Assembly (NCBI RefSeq): GCF_011745365.1
Contig: NW_024468917.1
Coordinates: 2,351,501-2,415,500 of the forward strand
Reading direction: 5' to 3'
From: Cryphonectria parasitica EP155
Lineage: Eukaryota; Ascomycota; Sordariomycetes; Diaporthales; Cryphonectriaceae
DNA length: 64,000 nucleotides
The position numbers were made by a program, and so were the translations under genes. The notes beneath the pieces were generated by a model, which searched no databases, was not told the DNA's origin, and saw only the letters and a list, made by a program, of their open reading frames with translations. Within the stretch, counting starts at the first letter, position 1; each line of letters begins with the position of its first letter. This document shows positions 45,777 through 54,901 of this stretch, piece by piece.

Positions 45777-47099
45777 ATGCACTACATCCGCTTGATGAGA
45801 CCGCCAAGTCTCGACGAGAGGAATCGTCTCAAGCTTGTGCTGATCATAACAACAGATCTGGGCGACTCGCTGCTCTGTCCAGACGAGCCTGTTCCCATCT
45901 CCGTCTACGTCTTCAATCATGATGGAGGAAAAGTCAGAATCGATGATGGGCGGAGTTGCTGGAGGGCTGGGATGCGGGTCCTCAAGCTCGACCTGCCGAT
46001 TCCCGCGAAGACTGCGCAGAGGGCCGCCGGCAGGTCCACGAGGATCAGGATCGTCGCATCTCGCGAGCTTTCAGATCCCCCAGACGCTGCAGAAGTCCCG
46101 TTTGACACAGAAGGCCGCATTCTTGGGCTATCCGTCCCGTTTCCCAAGCACGGCCAGGAGGCCTGTTATACAGCTACGAGAGAGTTGATGACAGGTGTCG
46201 ACGGTACGACTGCCGTTCTCGAGATCGAGGAGGAGATGGGCGAGAGTATTGACCGTCATGTGTGGGACGCTGGTGTGGTCACGACGGGCCTATTTCTAGA
46301 AATATGCAGCTCCAGCGGAGAGAGGGAAATGAAGTGGCGGAGGACGCCTCTGTTGCGGGAGATGCTGCATTCTGTCTCGCCCAAGAGTCCGCTGCATATC
46401 GTTGAGCTCGGCTGTGGTGTCGGGATTTTGGGTATCGGGCTTGCAAGGGCTTTATCTGGTGCACAGTACTCGGAGAAAAATACCAGTGGGACATTGCCAG
46501 AATCAACAGACACCAGCATCTCCGGTGAACTGGACACCGCCCTACCCACGAGATCGCCTACTGTTCGCGTTCTTCTGACCGACCTGCCAGATGCCGAGGA
46601 GCTGGCGAGAAACAACATCATCTTGAGCACGCGCTGTCAGAAGCGCAGCACCTCCCAACAAGACGACGACACCCCATCCCTCGATTTCGAAAGTCTTGAC
46701 TGGGAAGACGGCAAGACAGGCGCATTGGGTCCCCAAGCCAGCGCCATCAGTTGGGACCTCATCATCATCTCCGACTGTACCTACAACGTGGACATGCTGT
46801 CCGCCCTCGTCAGGACCCTATCCGCACTGCACAAGTCATCCGTCGCGCTGGCAGGCGGCAAGGGGGCTGGGCCGAAGGTCATGCTCGCCACTAAACCTCG
46901 GCACTCGTCGGAGAAAGCGCTATTCGACCTCATGAAGGCGGATAGGTGGGATGTGCTTGAGAGCGCAAGCCAGCCGCTTCCTCTTCTGGGGCTCGAGGAT
47001 GAGCAGGTGGAGATTTATCTCTTTGGCAGGTCTTCCGAGCTGGTTCAAGATGGAGAGAGACCTACAATGGAAGGCTCGAAGCGGCGAAGGCTGGGATGA
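45777..47099 (+). CDS. family-16 (METTL21-like) protein lysine methyltransferase
   Basis: A single exon of 440 residues. I chose ATG 45777, because the codon before it is GTG. The C-terminal half is a class I SAM-dependent methyltransferase: the post-N motif WDAG (W163), motif I ELGCGVGILGIG (210-220), LTDLPDAEELARNN (motif II, acidic loop), and the D-x-x-Y motif DCTYN (D333 to Y336) that defines the family-16 seven-beta-strand protein lysine methyltransferases. The first ~150 residues are an extension without known fold. Family members methylate lysines on elongation factors, chaperones or ribosomal proteins; the target here is not visible. The region between motif I and motif II has Ser/Thr-rich insertions. 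The C-terminus is basic (KRRR), which may be a nuclear signal. Confidence 0.9.
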   Translation: MHYIRLMRPPSLDERNRLKLVLIITTDLGDSLLCPDEPVPISVYVFNHDGGKVRIDDGRSCWRAGMRVLKLDLPIPAKTAQRAAGRSTRIRIVASRELSDPPDAAEVPFDTEGRILGLSVPFPKHGQEACYTATRELMTGVDGTTAVLEIEEEMGESIDRHVWDAGVVTTGLFLEICSSSGEREMKWRRTPLLREMLHSVSPKSPLHIVELGCGVGILGIGLARALSGAQYSEKNTSGTLPESTDTSISGELDTALPTRSPTVRVLLTDLPDAEELARNNIILSTRCQKRSTSQQDDDTPSLDFESLDWEDGKTGALGPQASAISWDLIIISDCTYNVDMLSALVRTLSALHKSSVALAGGKGAGPKVMLATKPRHSSEKALFDLMKADRWDVLESASQPLPLLGLEDEQVEIYLFGRSSELVQDGERPTMEGSKRRRLG

Positions 47100-47987
47100 G
47101 GTGCAGTGAGGCTCAGAATCCACGGAAATGTGCTCTGACGTTTTAGATCATACAACCACTGGAGGAGCCGGTCTGTTCCACCGCACCGTCATGCTGCTTG
47201 CTCCAGGTCCTCCATCTGGAGACTTCTCACTTTCGAGGGCCACCAGTGTATGGGCGAGCATGGCGGAAATACCCGGCAGACTCGCACGTATACACCTATC
47301 ATGAAAGTGGTTCGAGATACTCACCACCTCGTACTGGACGGTCATACTACCAATGCTTGGCCTGTTGATCACAGACAGAGGAAATTCTTGTGCGAAAGCA
47401 ACGATGAGAGGCTGTACCCGGTACAGCAGAAACTCGACCCATCCAAGTGTACTGTTTTCAACATGGGAACTAGGTTTATTTCCAAAAACCCTCACATTTG
47501 TAGAGCCATCAGCCTCTGGTCGGCCTATCAAGCAGGCGACAATGCCTTATGCATGCTCTATCTCTATCGTTGTTGGCAGGGCTTTACCTTAGCAGACGGG
47601 AGTTGCGACGATGTGCTGCCAGTGTTCCTGCAAGAATTTGACCAAGATAGCGAAGCCTTGTTCAGCATCCCTATGACCTTTTGTGAAGGATCGGGTCCAC
47701 TTGTCTATGCATTAGGCCATGTCTACATTGCCAGTGGTAAACAAGACTGCGGAGGCACAGATTCGGAGCACCGGCATCCGGCCCGCTCTATACCGGAGAT
47801 AGTATGAATGTTAGTCATCCTCTTTTTTCCTCTTAAAAGTCCAAGTCTCATGAATTTATCCTTCCTTCTGTAAATTAAATAGTCCCATCTTCTTCTCATC
47901 TTGTATCTTTACTCTTATTTCTCTTTTTTAGCTCTCACAGAATCTAATTGCATCCCAGTCCACCAGTTTGTACTGGCCCCAACAAAC
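47100..47987. other. intergenic with an unassigned ORF
   Basis: Between the methyltransferase and the MOSC gene, both plus strand. The last 170 bp are T/CT-rich, typical of a promoter and leader. The open frame at 47250-47807 is listed separately. Confidence 0.6.
47250..47807 (+). CDS. unassigned ORF, 185 codons
   Basis: An open frame of 185 residues that I do not recognise. It is hydrophilic with several Cys, His and Trp residues, no signal peptide, no membrane helix and no repeats. Codon use is mixed, without the strong GC3 preference of the neighbouring genes, which argues against coding. The minus strand also has a 127-codon frame at 47148-47531. It is upstream of the MOSC gene on the same strand but its ATG has no clear leader. 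Chance or a diverged gene are both possible. Confidence 0.22.
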   Translation: MGEHGGNTRQTRTYTPIMKVVRDTHHLVLDGHTTNAWPVDHRQRKFLCESNDERLYPVQQKLDPSKCTVFNMGTRFISKNPHICRAISLWSAYQAGDNALCMLYLYRCWQGFTLADGSCDDVLPVFLQEFDQDSEALFSIPMTFCEGSGPLVYALGHVYIASGKQDCGGTDSEHRHPARSIPEIV

Positions 47988-49777
47988 ATGGCAGTGGGAG
48001 AGGACGAGGTCAACCTGTGGTCGCCCTTTACAAGCGATACCATCCTCGAGGTGCGCTCTGGGAAGCTCAAGAAATTTAAGGGCCTCAATATCGAATCTGG
48101 AATCGACAAGTCACTCCTGAGCGGGCGAGTCTACATCGGCAAGCTGGGCATAGACGGCGATGAGCACGACCTGACGTTTCATGGAGGGCCTGACAAAGCC
48201 GTCCATGGATGTGAGTTTCCTTGCCCATCCTGATCTTCATTCTCCTCACTCTCTTCACCAATCACCTCCACTCTGCCACTACTAAAAACGACACGTCAGA
48301 CTGCTGCACACACTACCCATCCTGGGCCTCCGAGTTCCCCACCGCCTCCTCCCGCTTTGTCCCAGGCGGCTTCGGCGAGAACTTGGTAACAGCCCACATG
48401 AACGAGCGCAACGTCTGCATAGGCGACATCGTCGCCATAGGGCCTGACCCCTCTACAGGACCCCTCTTACAGGTCTCTCTCCCCCGCCAGCCCTGCTTCA
48501 AGCTCAACCACCGCTTCGAGCTCAAGAACTTCGCCCCCAACACGTGGCGGCTGAGCAGGACGGGGTGGTACTACCGCGTGCTGCGCGAGGGGTGGGTGAG
48601 CGCAGGGGACGAGATCAGGCTGGTCGAGCGGCGCCACCCCCGCTGGACCATCGAGCGGGTGCAGGAGTATCTGCACCGGAACACCGGGGTGCTGGCAGTG
48701 AACGAGGAGCTGGCGGGGATCGAGGAGTTTGGGAAGGAGAGCCACGACGCGTTTGCGGGACGAGTGGCCAGACAAAAGGCCAAGGAGAGAAGGGAGCGGG
48801 AGGGGAAAGATGGGGACGAGGAGAGGCAGTGGCGGGACTTTAGAATCGTGGAGAAGACGAGGCAGACGGGACGGATCACCTCGTTCGTGCTCGAGGCGGT
48901 GGACAAGGTGGCCGAGGCAGAGCTGGACGAGGGCGCGCACGCAAAGATCAGATTACCTGCGCCCAGCGGCGGCGGAGGCGGGCAGCCGCTGGTGCGCGCC
49001 TACTCTGTGGTCTCGGGCGACAAGAACAGGCTCGAGCTCGGCATCGCGCTGGACGAGCACAGCCGCGGCGGGTCGAGGTACCTCCACGAGACGGCGGCCG
49101 TGGGCGACGTGCTGCAGGTCGGCCGGCTGACGTCCATGGCCCTCCTCACCTCGGCGAGCTGTCACGTCTTCGTGGCGGGCGGGATCGGCATCACGGCGTT
49201 TCTCAACCTCCTCGCCGAGCTGCGGCGCTTCAACTTCGCCGCCAAGCTGCACTACGCCGTGCGCTCCCAGGACGACATCCCGTTCCGGGATCGGATCGAG
49301 GCGCTGGGGCCGGACGTGGTCACCATCTACGACAGGCAAGCGGGCCAGCGGCTGTGCATCCGCCAGGTCATCAGGGACATGCCCTGGAACTCGCGGCTCT
49401 ACTTCTGCGGGTCGACGCGCCTGATGGACGAGGCGCTGCGGGAGACACAGGCCGCGGGGATCGGGCCCGAGGAGGTCCACTTTGAGGCCTTTGCGGCGGA
49501 GACCAGCGGAGATCCCTTCGAGGCCGTGGTGGCCAACCGAGACGAGGAGGTCGTCAAGGTCGACGGGGAGGAGACGCTGCTCGAGGTGCTGCAGAGGAGG
49601 TTTGGGGTGGACCAGATCCCTTCCTCGTGCGAGGTGGGCAACTGTGGGACGTGCAAGATCAGGCTCAAGGCGGGGAGGGTGGATCATCGGGGCACGGCGC
49701 TGACCGAGGAGGAGAAGGCGGATTCCATCTTGAGCTGTGTGTCTCGGGGGGTTGGCCGGATTACTGTTGAGTTATGA
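47988..49777 (+). CDS. MOSC / flavin reductase / 2Fe-2S ferredoxin fusion
   Basis: Exons are 47988-48210 and 48300-49777, giving 566 residues. The intron (89 nt) has a GTGAGT donor, and splicing restores HGYCCTHYPSW at the junction. The N-terminal MOSC domain (about 1-205, YiiM type; GGPDKAVHG, LPRQPCFKLNHRF with the expected ligand C140) would bind molybdenum or substrate sulfur. A long helical linker follows. The C-terminal part is a phthalate-dioxygenase-reductase type flavoprotein: RAYSVVSG (FMN), GGIGITAFL (NAD(P)), YFCGS, and a plant-type 2Fe-2S cluster with C518, C523, C526 and C554. No targeting signal is obvious. The electron path would be NAD(P)H to flavin to 2Fe-2S to the MOSC site or to an outside acceptor. 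The acceptor is unknown. Bacterial genomes have similar fused and split arrangements. Confidence 0.9.
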
Positions 49778-49938
49778 TGGGTGAGGCTGCTGTTGAGTAT
49801 ATGCAAGTAGGGACACATCGTCTCTCAAAGGCCGCAGAAGAGCGGTGACAGCTTTAGGTTGTCCTCAGGTTGTAGCCTCGTTCATCTTTTGTTGGATTGA
49901 AGTTGCTTTCTTCTTCTTGGCGCGACATGCACGGTGGG
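49778..49938. terminator. shared 3' region of two convergent genes
   Basis: Only 161 bp separate the stop of the MOSC fusion from the stop of the MFS gene. Both 3' ends must lie here or overlap, so antisense overlap of the transcripts is likely. No distinct poly(A) signal stands out. Confidence 0.5.
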
Positions 49939-51756
49939 TTACACGGCATGAGCCACACCCTCCTCTTTGGCATCTCGATCATTCTTGATTTCTGGTCCGG
50001 CCTCAACATTTTGATCCAGAGTCTCTGATGCAGATTCCACATCCTCCTCCTCCTCCTCCTCCTCCCCCTCCTCTTCATCAGACCCCGCCATTTTCACCGG
50101 CGGCTTTCCGCCAGCAAACAATCCAATCACAACCGCGCCCCCGGCCGCCCAAACCGCCAAAGCCCAAGTCAGCGTAGCCCACCCAGCCCCAGCCATCACA
50201 TATCCTGACATCAGCGTCCCCACCGACCCTCCCAGCGCAAAAGAAGTACAGAACAACCCGTAGCCCAGCCCATATACACCTTTGGCACCAAACACGCCGG
50301 GGCTCTTGGCCTCCTCCGCCTCGATCGCGTACGTGATCTCTGCCATGAGCGGCGTGTTGGAGAAAACGAGCGTGACGCCCAGTAGGGCCAAGAGAGCGCC
50401 GAGTAGAACCTTTTGGGGCGTGTTGTCCTCTGTCACGAACCTCAAGCACACTAGAATCGGGATGGAGGCGACGAAGCCTACAAAGGAGGGCCACCTGGCC
50501 CCGTAGCGGTCAGAGAGCCAGCCTACTACGGGGGAGACGAAGCCTGGGATGAAGACACAGAAGAAGATGAGGCCTGCTGCGGTCGAGTTCCAGTGGAAGG
50601 TCGACTTGACGAACAAGGGTAGGACGGTGTCAAATGAGAACCTGTGGGGTATTGTCAGCACGTAAGTAGTGTTGATGGATGGGTAGCAACGAAAAGTCCT
50701 AGGCAGATTGACTCTCTGAAAGGGGAGGGAGGGGGTTGTGTGGTTGCTTCTGATTTTTTTTTATAACTTTTTTTGTCTCACTTACATGATGGCGGCTTGT
50801 GTGATAATGCCCCAGTTGGCGGCTAGAATGCGCCTTGATTTGACGAGTTTGAGTTTGGGGTATCTTGCCGTCAGTCTGCTACTAGTAGTGACGGCTGAGG
50901 TTGTTGCTGCTGGTGCAAGAGGTGTGCCTGAGCCGTGATTGTAATCTCCACCGTTGCCGCCACGACTCTCAGCCGGCATGCCTGTCTCAAGTTTGTTCTC
51001 TTGGATCTGAGCGTTTTCGGGATCCGTCCTTCGGCTTCCTCCTACTCCATCATCCTCGTCGAGCCATCGTTGGGCGACCTTCTTCTCAATAAGGACCAGT
51101 CTTAAGATCACATCGAGAAAAATGCACCCAAAGGCGACATAGTAGACAGAGTAATACCCGCAATTGGCAAACACGGCACCCCCAATCGCAGGCGAGACAA
51201 GCAGGCCCAGCGACATGGCGATGGATGAATACCCCATCGCCATGCCGATCTTGTCGCCAAACGTGTCGGCTAGCAGGGCCAAGCCGACGCTCCAGACGAT
51301 AGCGGCGCTGAAACCCTGCAAGAGACGGCCCAGGATGAAGAGGGCGACGGTCTGGCCTAGGCACAGGAGGAGGGTGGAGGCGGCCAGGGCAAAGAGGCCG
51401 ATGAGGAGGGGCCAGCGCCGCGACGAGGTGTGGTCTGCATAGATGCCGACGAGGGGGCTGCCGACGAAAAGGGCGACCGTGTAGCAGGCGAGGAGGATGG
51501 CGTTCCACTGCTGGAGGGCGTCGTCGGGGATGCCGATGCGGTTGGTCATGGCGAAGGGGAGGACGGGCACGATGATGCCGTAGAGAAGAATGTCGGTGAA
51601 GATGGCGATGCAGACGGTCGCTGCTATGAAGGCCTTGGAGGAGCGCAGGGACAGGAGGTAGGGCGGTTTGGAGCTTGTGGCTGCTGTATTCTCCTTCCTC
51701 GGGCCCTTTAGGAAGTGAGACATGCTCCTGAAGTGGAAGCCATCATCACCTGCCAT
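49939..51756 (-). CDS. MFS transporter, vesicular-amine-transporter-like
   Basis: Exons are 51756-50786 and 50641-49939, giving 557 residues. The 144-nt intron has GTAAGT/CAG ends and a TGCTGAC branch site, and splicing restores IMFSFD. The sequence has about 12 hydrophobic helices: ATVCIAIFTDILLYGIIVPVL is the first, and the motif GIYADHTSSRRWPL between helices 2 and 3 is MFS motif A. A hydrophilic loop of about 100 residues separates the two six-helix halves, and the cytoplasmic tail is acidic. The nearest family type is the VMAT/SLC18-like group of drug:H+ antiporters (DHA1), common as single genes in fungi. The substrate cannot be predicted. An alternative start at MSHFLK (51723) is possible. 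Confidence 0.9.
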
Positions 51757-51790
51757 GATGACGCACGCCTACCCAGGTGAGCGTGTGACT

Positions 51791-51835
<45 letters not shown>

Positions 51836-52611
51836 CTGTCAGCCTCGTCCGCGATCCCAACACCTTTCCTACTCAGCGCTCAAGGCGTGGGTGATAAAGT
51901 TAATATGAGTCGGTGGCATGTGAGAATGAATTCTTCAACGGAAATGGTGGTTCGGGTAGGAGAAGTGCAATATCCGGATATGGCCTCGTACCCGTTATCT
52001 TCGTGTGCTACTAACACCCACGAGACCCTTCCTCGGGTAGCCAAGCTAAAGCCAAGTAAGCAAGCACATTGCCGGAAGCCCTTCTTGTAAATTTTTTTCT
52101 TTTTTTTCTTTTTTTTTCGCAAGGAATAATTTCACTCTATATCAACTGCGACTGTCTCTTTATGTGTGGTTTCAAGAGTTTCGCCAAGTACTGATGCTTC
52201 GTACTTGGCTACTAAATCGCAATGTACTTATTCTTTATATGCCTTTCCTGATGCTACACGAAATGGAGGAATTATGCATGGTTCAATGACGAAAATAATA
52301 CATGTACTCATACACTCATGGGAGTATGGAATTAGTTGGGTTTTCATACTGAAGAGTTGAAACACATTAGAACGTATGTGATTAGTAGTGGTTGTTGTTA
52401 ATGGAAATGTCGTGAAGAGAGGCAGGCCAGCATTCAGAAGTCTATCGGAGCCGACTCGGCAGGCCAAAAAAGTAGATCAGCCAACAAAGTGGGTCCCAGC
52501 CTGACAGCGATTTTCTTTGCCCGTCAACTTGGAGTTTCGACACATTCTTCTTCGCTAATCAGGAAAACGAACCTCCTCTCAACCTTCGCAACCACTTCCA
52601 CCACAGCAACC
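51757..52611. other. divergent promoter region, MFS / rrp7
   Basis: It holds (TC)n at 51797-51833, only about 40 bp upstream of the MFS start codon, and a T-rich patch at about 52087-52118. No gene is supported. The last ~110 bp before rrp7 are CA/ACC-rich leader. Confidence 0.6.
51797..51833. repeat. (TC)n microsatellite
   Basis: A pure TC run of about 37 nt in the promoter or 5' leader of the MFS gene (as GA on its coding strand). Confidence 0.9.
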
Positions 52612-53574
52612 ATGGCGCCGATACCCAAGACGATCGGCGAGTTCTCAGTACTCCCCCTGAGCATACCACCATTACCATCCTATCCGCACACCGTCACCCA
52701 CCACCTCTACCTGCGACGCCACCATCCCAAAAATCCCACCCCCGACGACGATCGCTGTCTGTTTGTGACCAATGTGCCCGTCGACAGCACTGAGCCCCAC
52801 TTCCGCGCCATCATAGCAGGCCTCATAGGGGCCGGGCGGTTCGAGTCGGTACGGTTCGAGGCAGAGAACAAGGCCTCCGTCGCGTCCCTCGAGCCTGCGC
52901 AGGCCGCGCGACTGTCTGCCCTTGCCTCGAGAAAACGAAAGCGGGGGGACGACTCCGCAGACTCAGAGGAGGAGGAGGATGACGAGGAGGAAGAGGTTGC
53001 ACGACTGCCTACGACATGGACGCGACCGCTCCAGAAAAGTGGCAGCACCGCCGTCATTGTCCTGGCAGATGGGAAGAGTGTCGACCTCGTCCTTAAGGCG
53101 GTCACGAGAGCCCACAAGACCAAGAAGTTCCCCGTATGGGGAGAAGGCGTGCAGGAGAAAGTCCCTCCCCTCGGATCGCATTGGCTCAGCACCCACAACA
53201 AGCTCGCCTACCCGCCCCAGGAGCTGCTGCAGCAGTCCGTCGACGCCTTCTTCACCCTGTACAACCGCAAGGAGAAGGAGGCCGCGGAGCTGGCCAAGAG
53301 GCTGCGCAACGAGCCTGACGAAGACGGGTTCGTCACGGTCACCAAGGGCAGCAGCCGCGCTGCGCCTGCAAGACTGGATGAGGCTGAGGAGGCGCGGAGG
53401 AAGATGTTGGAGAAGGAGCAGAGGAAGAAGGACGAGATGGGCAACTTCTACAGGTTCCAGCTGCGCGAGAGGAAGAAGGCCGAGCAGGCCGAGCTGATCA
53501 AGAAGTTTGAGGAGGATCGGAAGAAGGTCCAGGCCATGAGGCAGAAGCGGGGGAAGTTCAGACCTGAGACGTGA
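52612..53574 (+). CDS. RRP7: pre-rRNA processing protein Rrp7
   Basis: A single exon of 320 residues starting at ATG 52612 in a good context (ACCATGG). Rrp7 belongs to the UTP-C module of the small-subunit processome and is needed for 18S rRNA maturation in the nucleolus. The N-terminal RRM-like fold is visible (DRCLFVTNVPVDSTEPHFRA, then STAVIVLADGKSVDLVLKA). The C-terminal Rrp7 domain has DGFVTVTKG and a long helix rich in Lys/Glu (FYRFQLRERKKAEQAELIKK). A fungal insertion with a basic KRKRG motif and an acidic run (SEEEEDDEEEE) interrupts the RRM-like fold at about residues 105-130. The gene is head to head with the MFS gene. Confidence 0.93.
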   Translation: MAPIPKTIGEFSVLPLSIPPLPSYPHTVTHHLYLRRHHPKNPTPDDDRCLFVTNVPVDSTEPHFRAIIAGLIGAGRFESVRFEAENKASVASLEPAQAARLSALASRKRKRGDDSADSEEEEDDEEEEVARLPTTWTRPLQKSGSTAVIVLADGKSVDLVLKAVTRAHKTKKFPVWGEGVQEKVPPLGSHWLSTHNKLAYPPQELLQQSVDAFFTLYNRKEKEAAELAKRLRNEPDEDGFVTVTKGSSRAAPARLDEAEEARRKMLEKEQRKKDEMGNFYRFQLRERKKAEQAELIKKFEEDRKKVQAMRQKRGKFRPET

Positions 53575-54901
53575 GCTGCAGCTGGACCATCATGCAGTCA
53601 GAGACTATATGGGTGCGGTGGATTGCTTCCATATCGCATACGAGATTCGCAACATACCGCGAATACCCCGACATGGGGCTGGTGGGGTTCGACCAAAGGG
53701 TGAGGCTCCTTGCATCATTCATTACCTCTCCTTGGCACATGACCATGATGAACGCCGCGGGGCCAGCAAAGCATCGTCTCCCCATGGGATCCATACCACG
53801 CGGACATCGAGGCAATGACGATGAAAACCGCGTCAACAAAAATCTTCTCAAACCTGCTGAAGTCAGCCATTGATCTCTCAAGAATTGTGGACAAGGGTAA
53901 ATCACAAGCTGAGCTAACATCTCCAATCTCTCTGCAAGATCCACGACCCAGGCTGGTATGGTTTCGAGGGCTTCGGCTCTGGAGGAACCATGTCCACTCT
54001 TCGTTACAAGCCCTTCAGCGAGATGGATACAGGGCGAGAAACAGGAGTCCTACCAAGCAACAGCACGACGCTGTCTGTCACCGAACCAGTAGCCTTACCG
54101 AACGAGCTAGAGAAAGCCTGCGCCGTTCAACAATTGTCTAGGCTCTTATTCATTTTCTGGCGTGAATGATCGAGTGGCAGCTTTCAGCAGAAGCTCGAGT
54201 GGGTAGAACAGTTAACTGAATCTATGGAAAAATTACTGTCCTGACCACATGAAGTGAGAAGGAATCTTCCAATTCTGATGCTCTTATGAGCCAAGACCTC
54301 GAAATCTGGACATCTTTCACAAGGGCTACAACGTCAGACACACATTTTGTCTGTCCGTGCTGACCAGATTCACCTGGATGTCCCGCCTTCCCATCAAAGA
54401 CAATGAAGCGCGAGTTTCTGTCGGACGAACTGGTTCTTGTGACGTGCTATACGATTCTGTTGGATTGTTCTGTGCGAACTGGGAACCGTCTTTGTTCTCG
54501 CCGCTCCGATGCGCCGCTCGGAGTCGATGCCGGAAGTGGAGCCCCGGATGGATGGCCGGAGTTTGTAGATAAGATAAGATCAGCGCCCCTCCTCGGCTCC
54601 GGCATGACGACACAATCCACGTGCGGCATGAAATGCGTATTTTAGGAAAGAGAGGTGAGCGGTCGTGAGGGGGTAACTGCCTTGTGTATTTCTCATTACC
54701 AAAGAACAAGGTGTCTCTTGAATCACATACTGTGTCTGCCTTGGCTCCTCACGATTGCTTCAACAGATCGATCCATCCAAAATTAGTACGAACCCAATAT
54801 TTCTACAGGCCATGTTACGATCCTATAGCATCCGAAAGTAGACAAAAAGACCCTCTTCCCTATCCTCTTCCTTGTCCTTCCTCTCGCGCATTCACACAAA
54901 C
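53575..54901. other. intergenic, rrp7 to 5-oxoprolinase
   Basis: The right half is the 5-oxoprolinase promoter; the leader just before the ATG is CT-rich. A possible two-exon small gene at 53815-54169 is listed separately. Otherwise only short frames. Confidence 0.55.
53815..54169 (+). CDS. tentative two-exon small gene, 99 residues
   Basis: I do not recognise it. Exon 1, 53815-53896, and exon 2, 53952-54169, join in frame to 99 codons. The 55-nt intron has GTAAAT/CAG ends and a good GCTAAC branch site about 30 nt before the acceptor. The joined product goes from a helical start (FSNLLKSAIDLSRIV) into a Gly-rich segment (GWYGFEGFGSGG) and ends in hydrophobic residues (RLLFIFWRE). No signal peptide. 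Against it: no family match, and the start codon is arbitrary. It could be the 3' end of a degraded gene, since other fragments are open just upstream. Confidence 0.22.

Noticed and set aside
48467..49687. two minus-strand frames of 157 and 244 codons
   Set aside because: Antisense to the MOSC fusion; no family resemblance.
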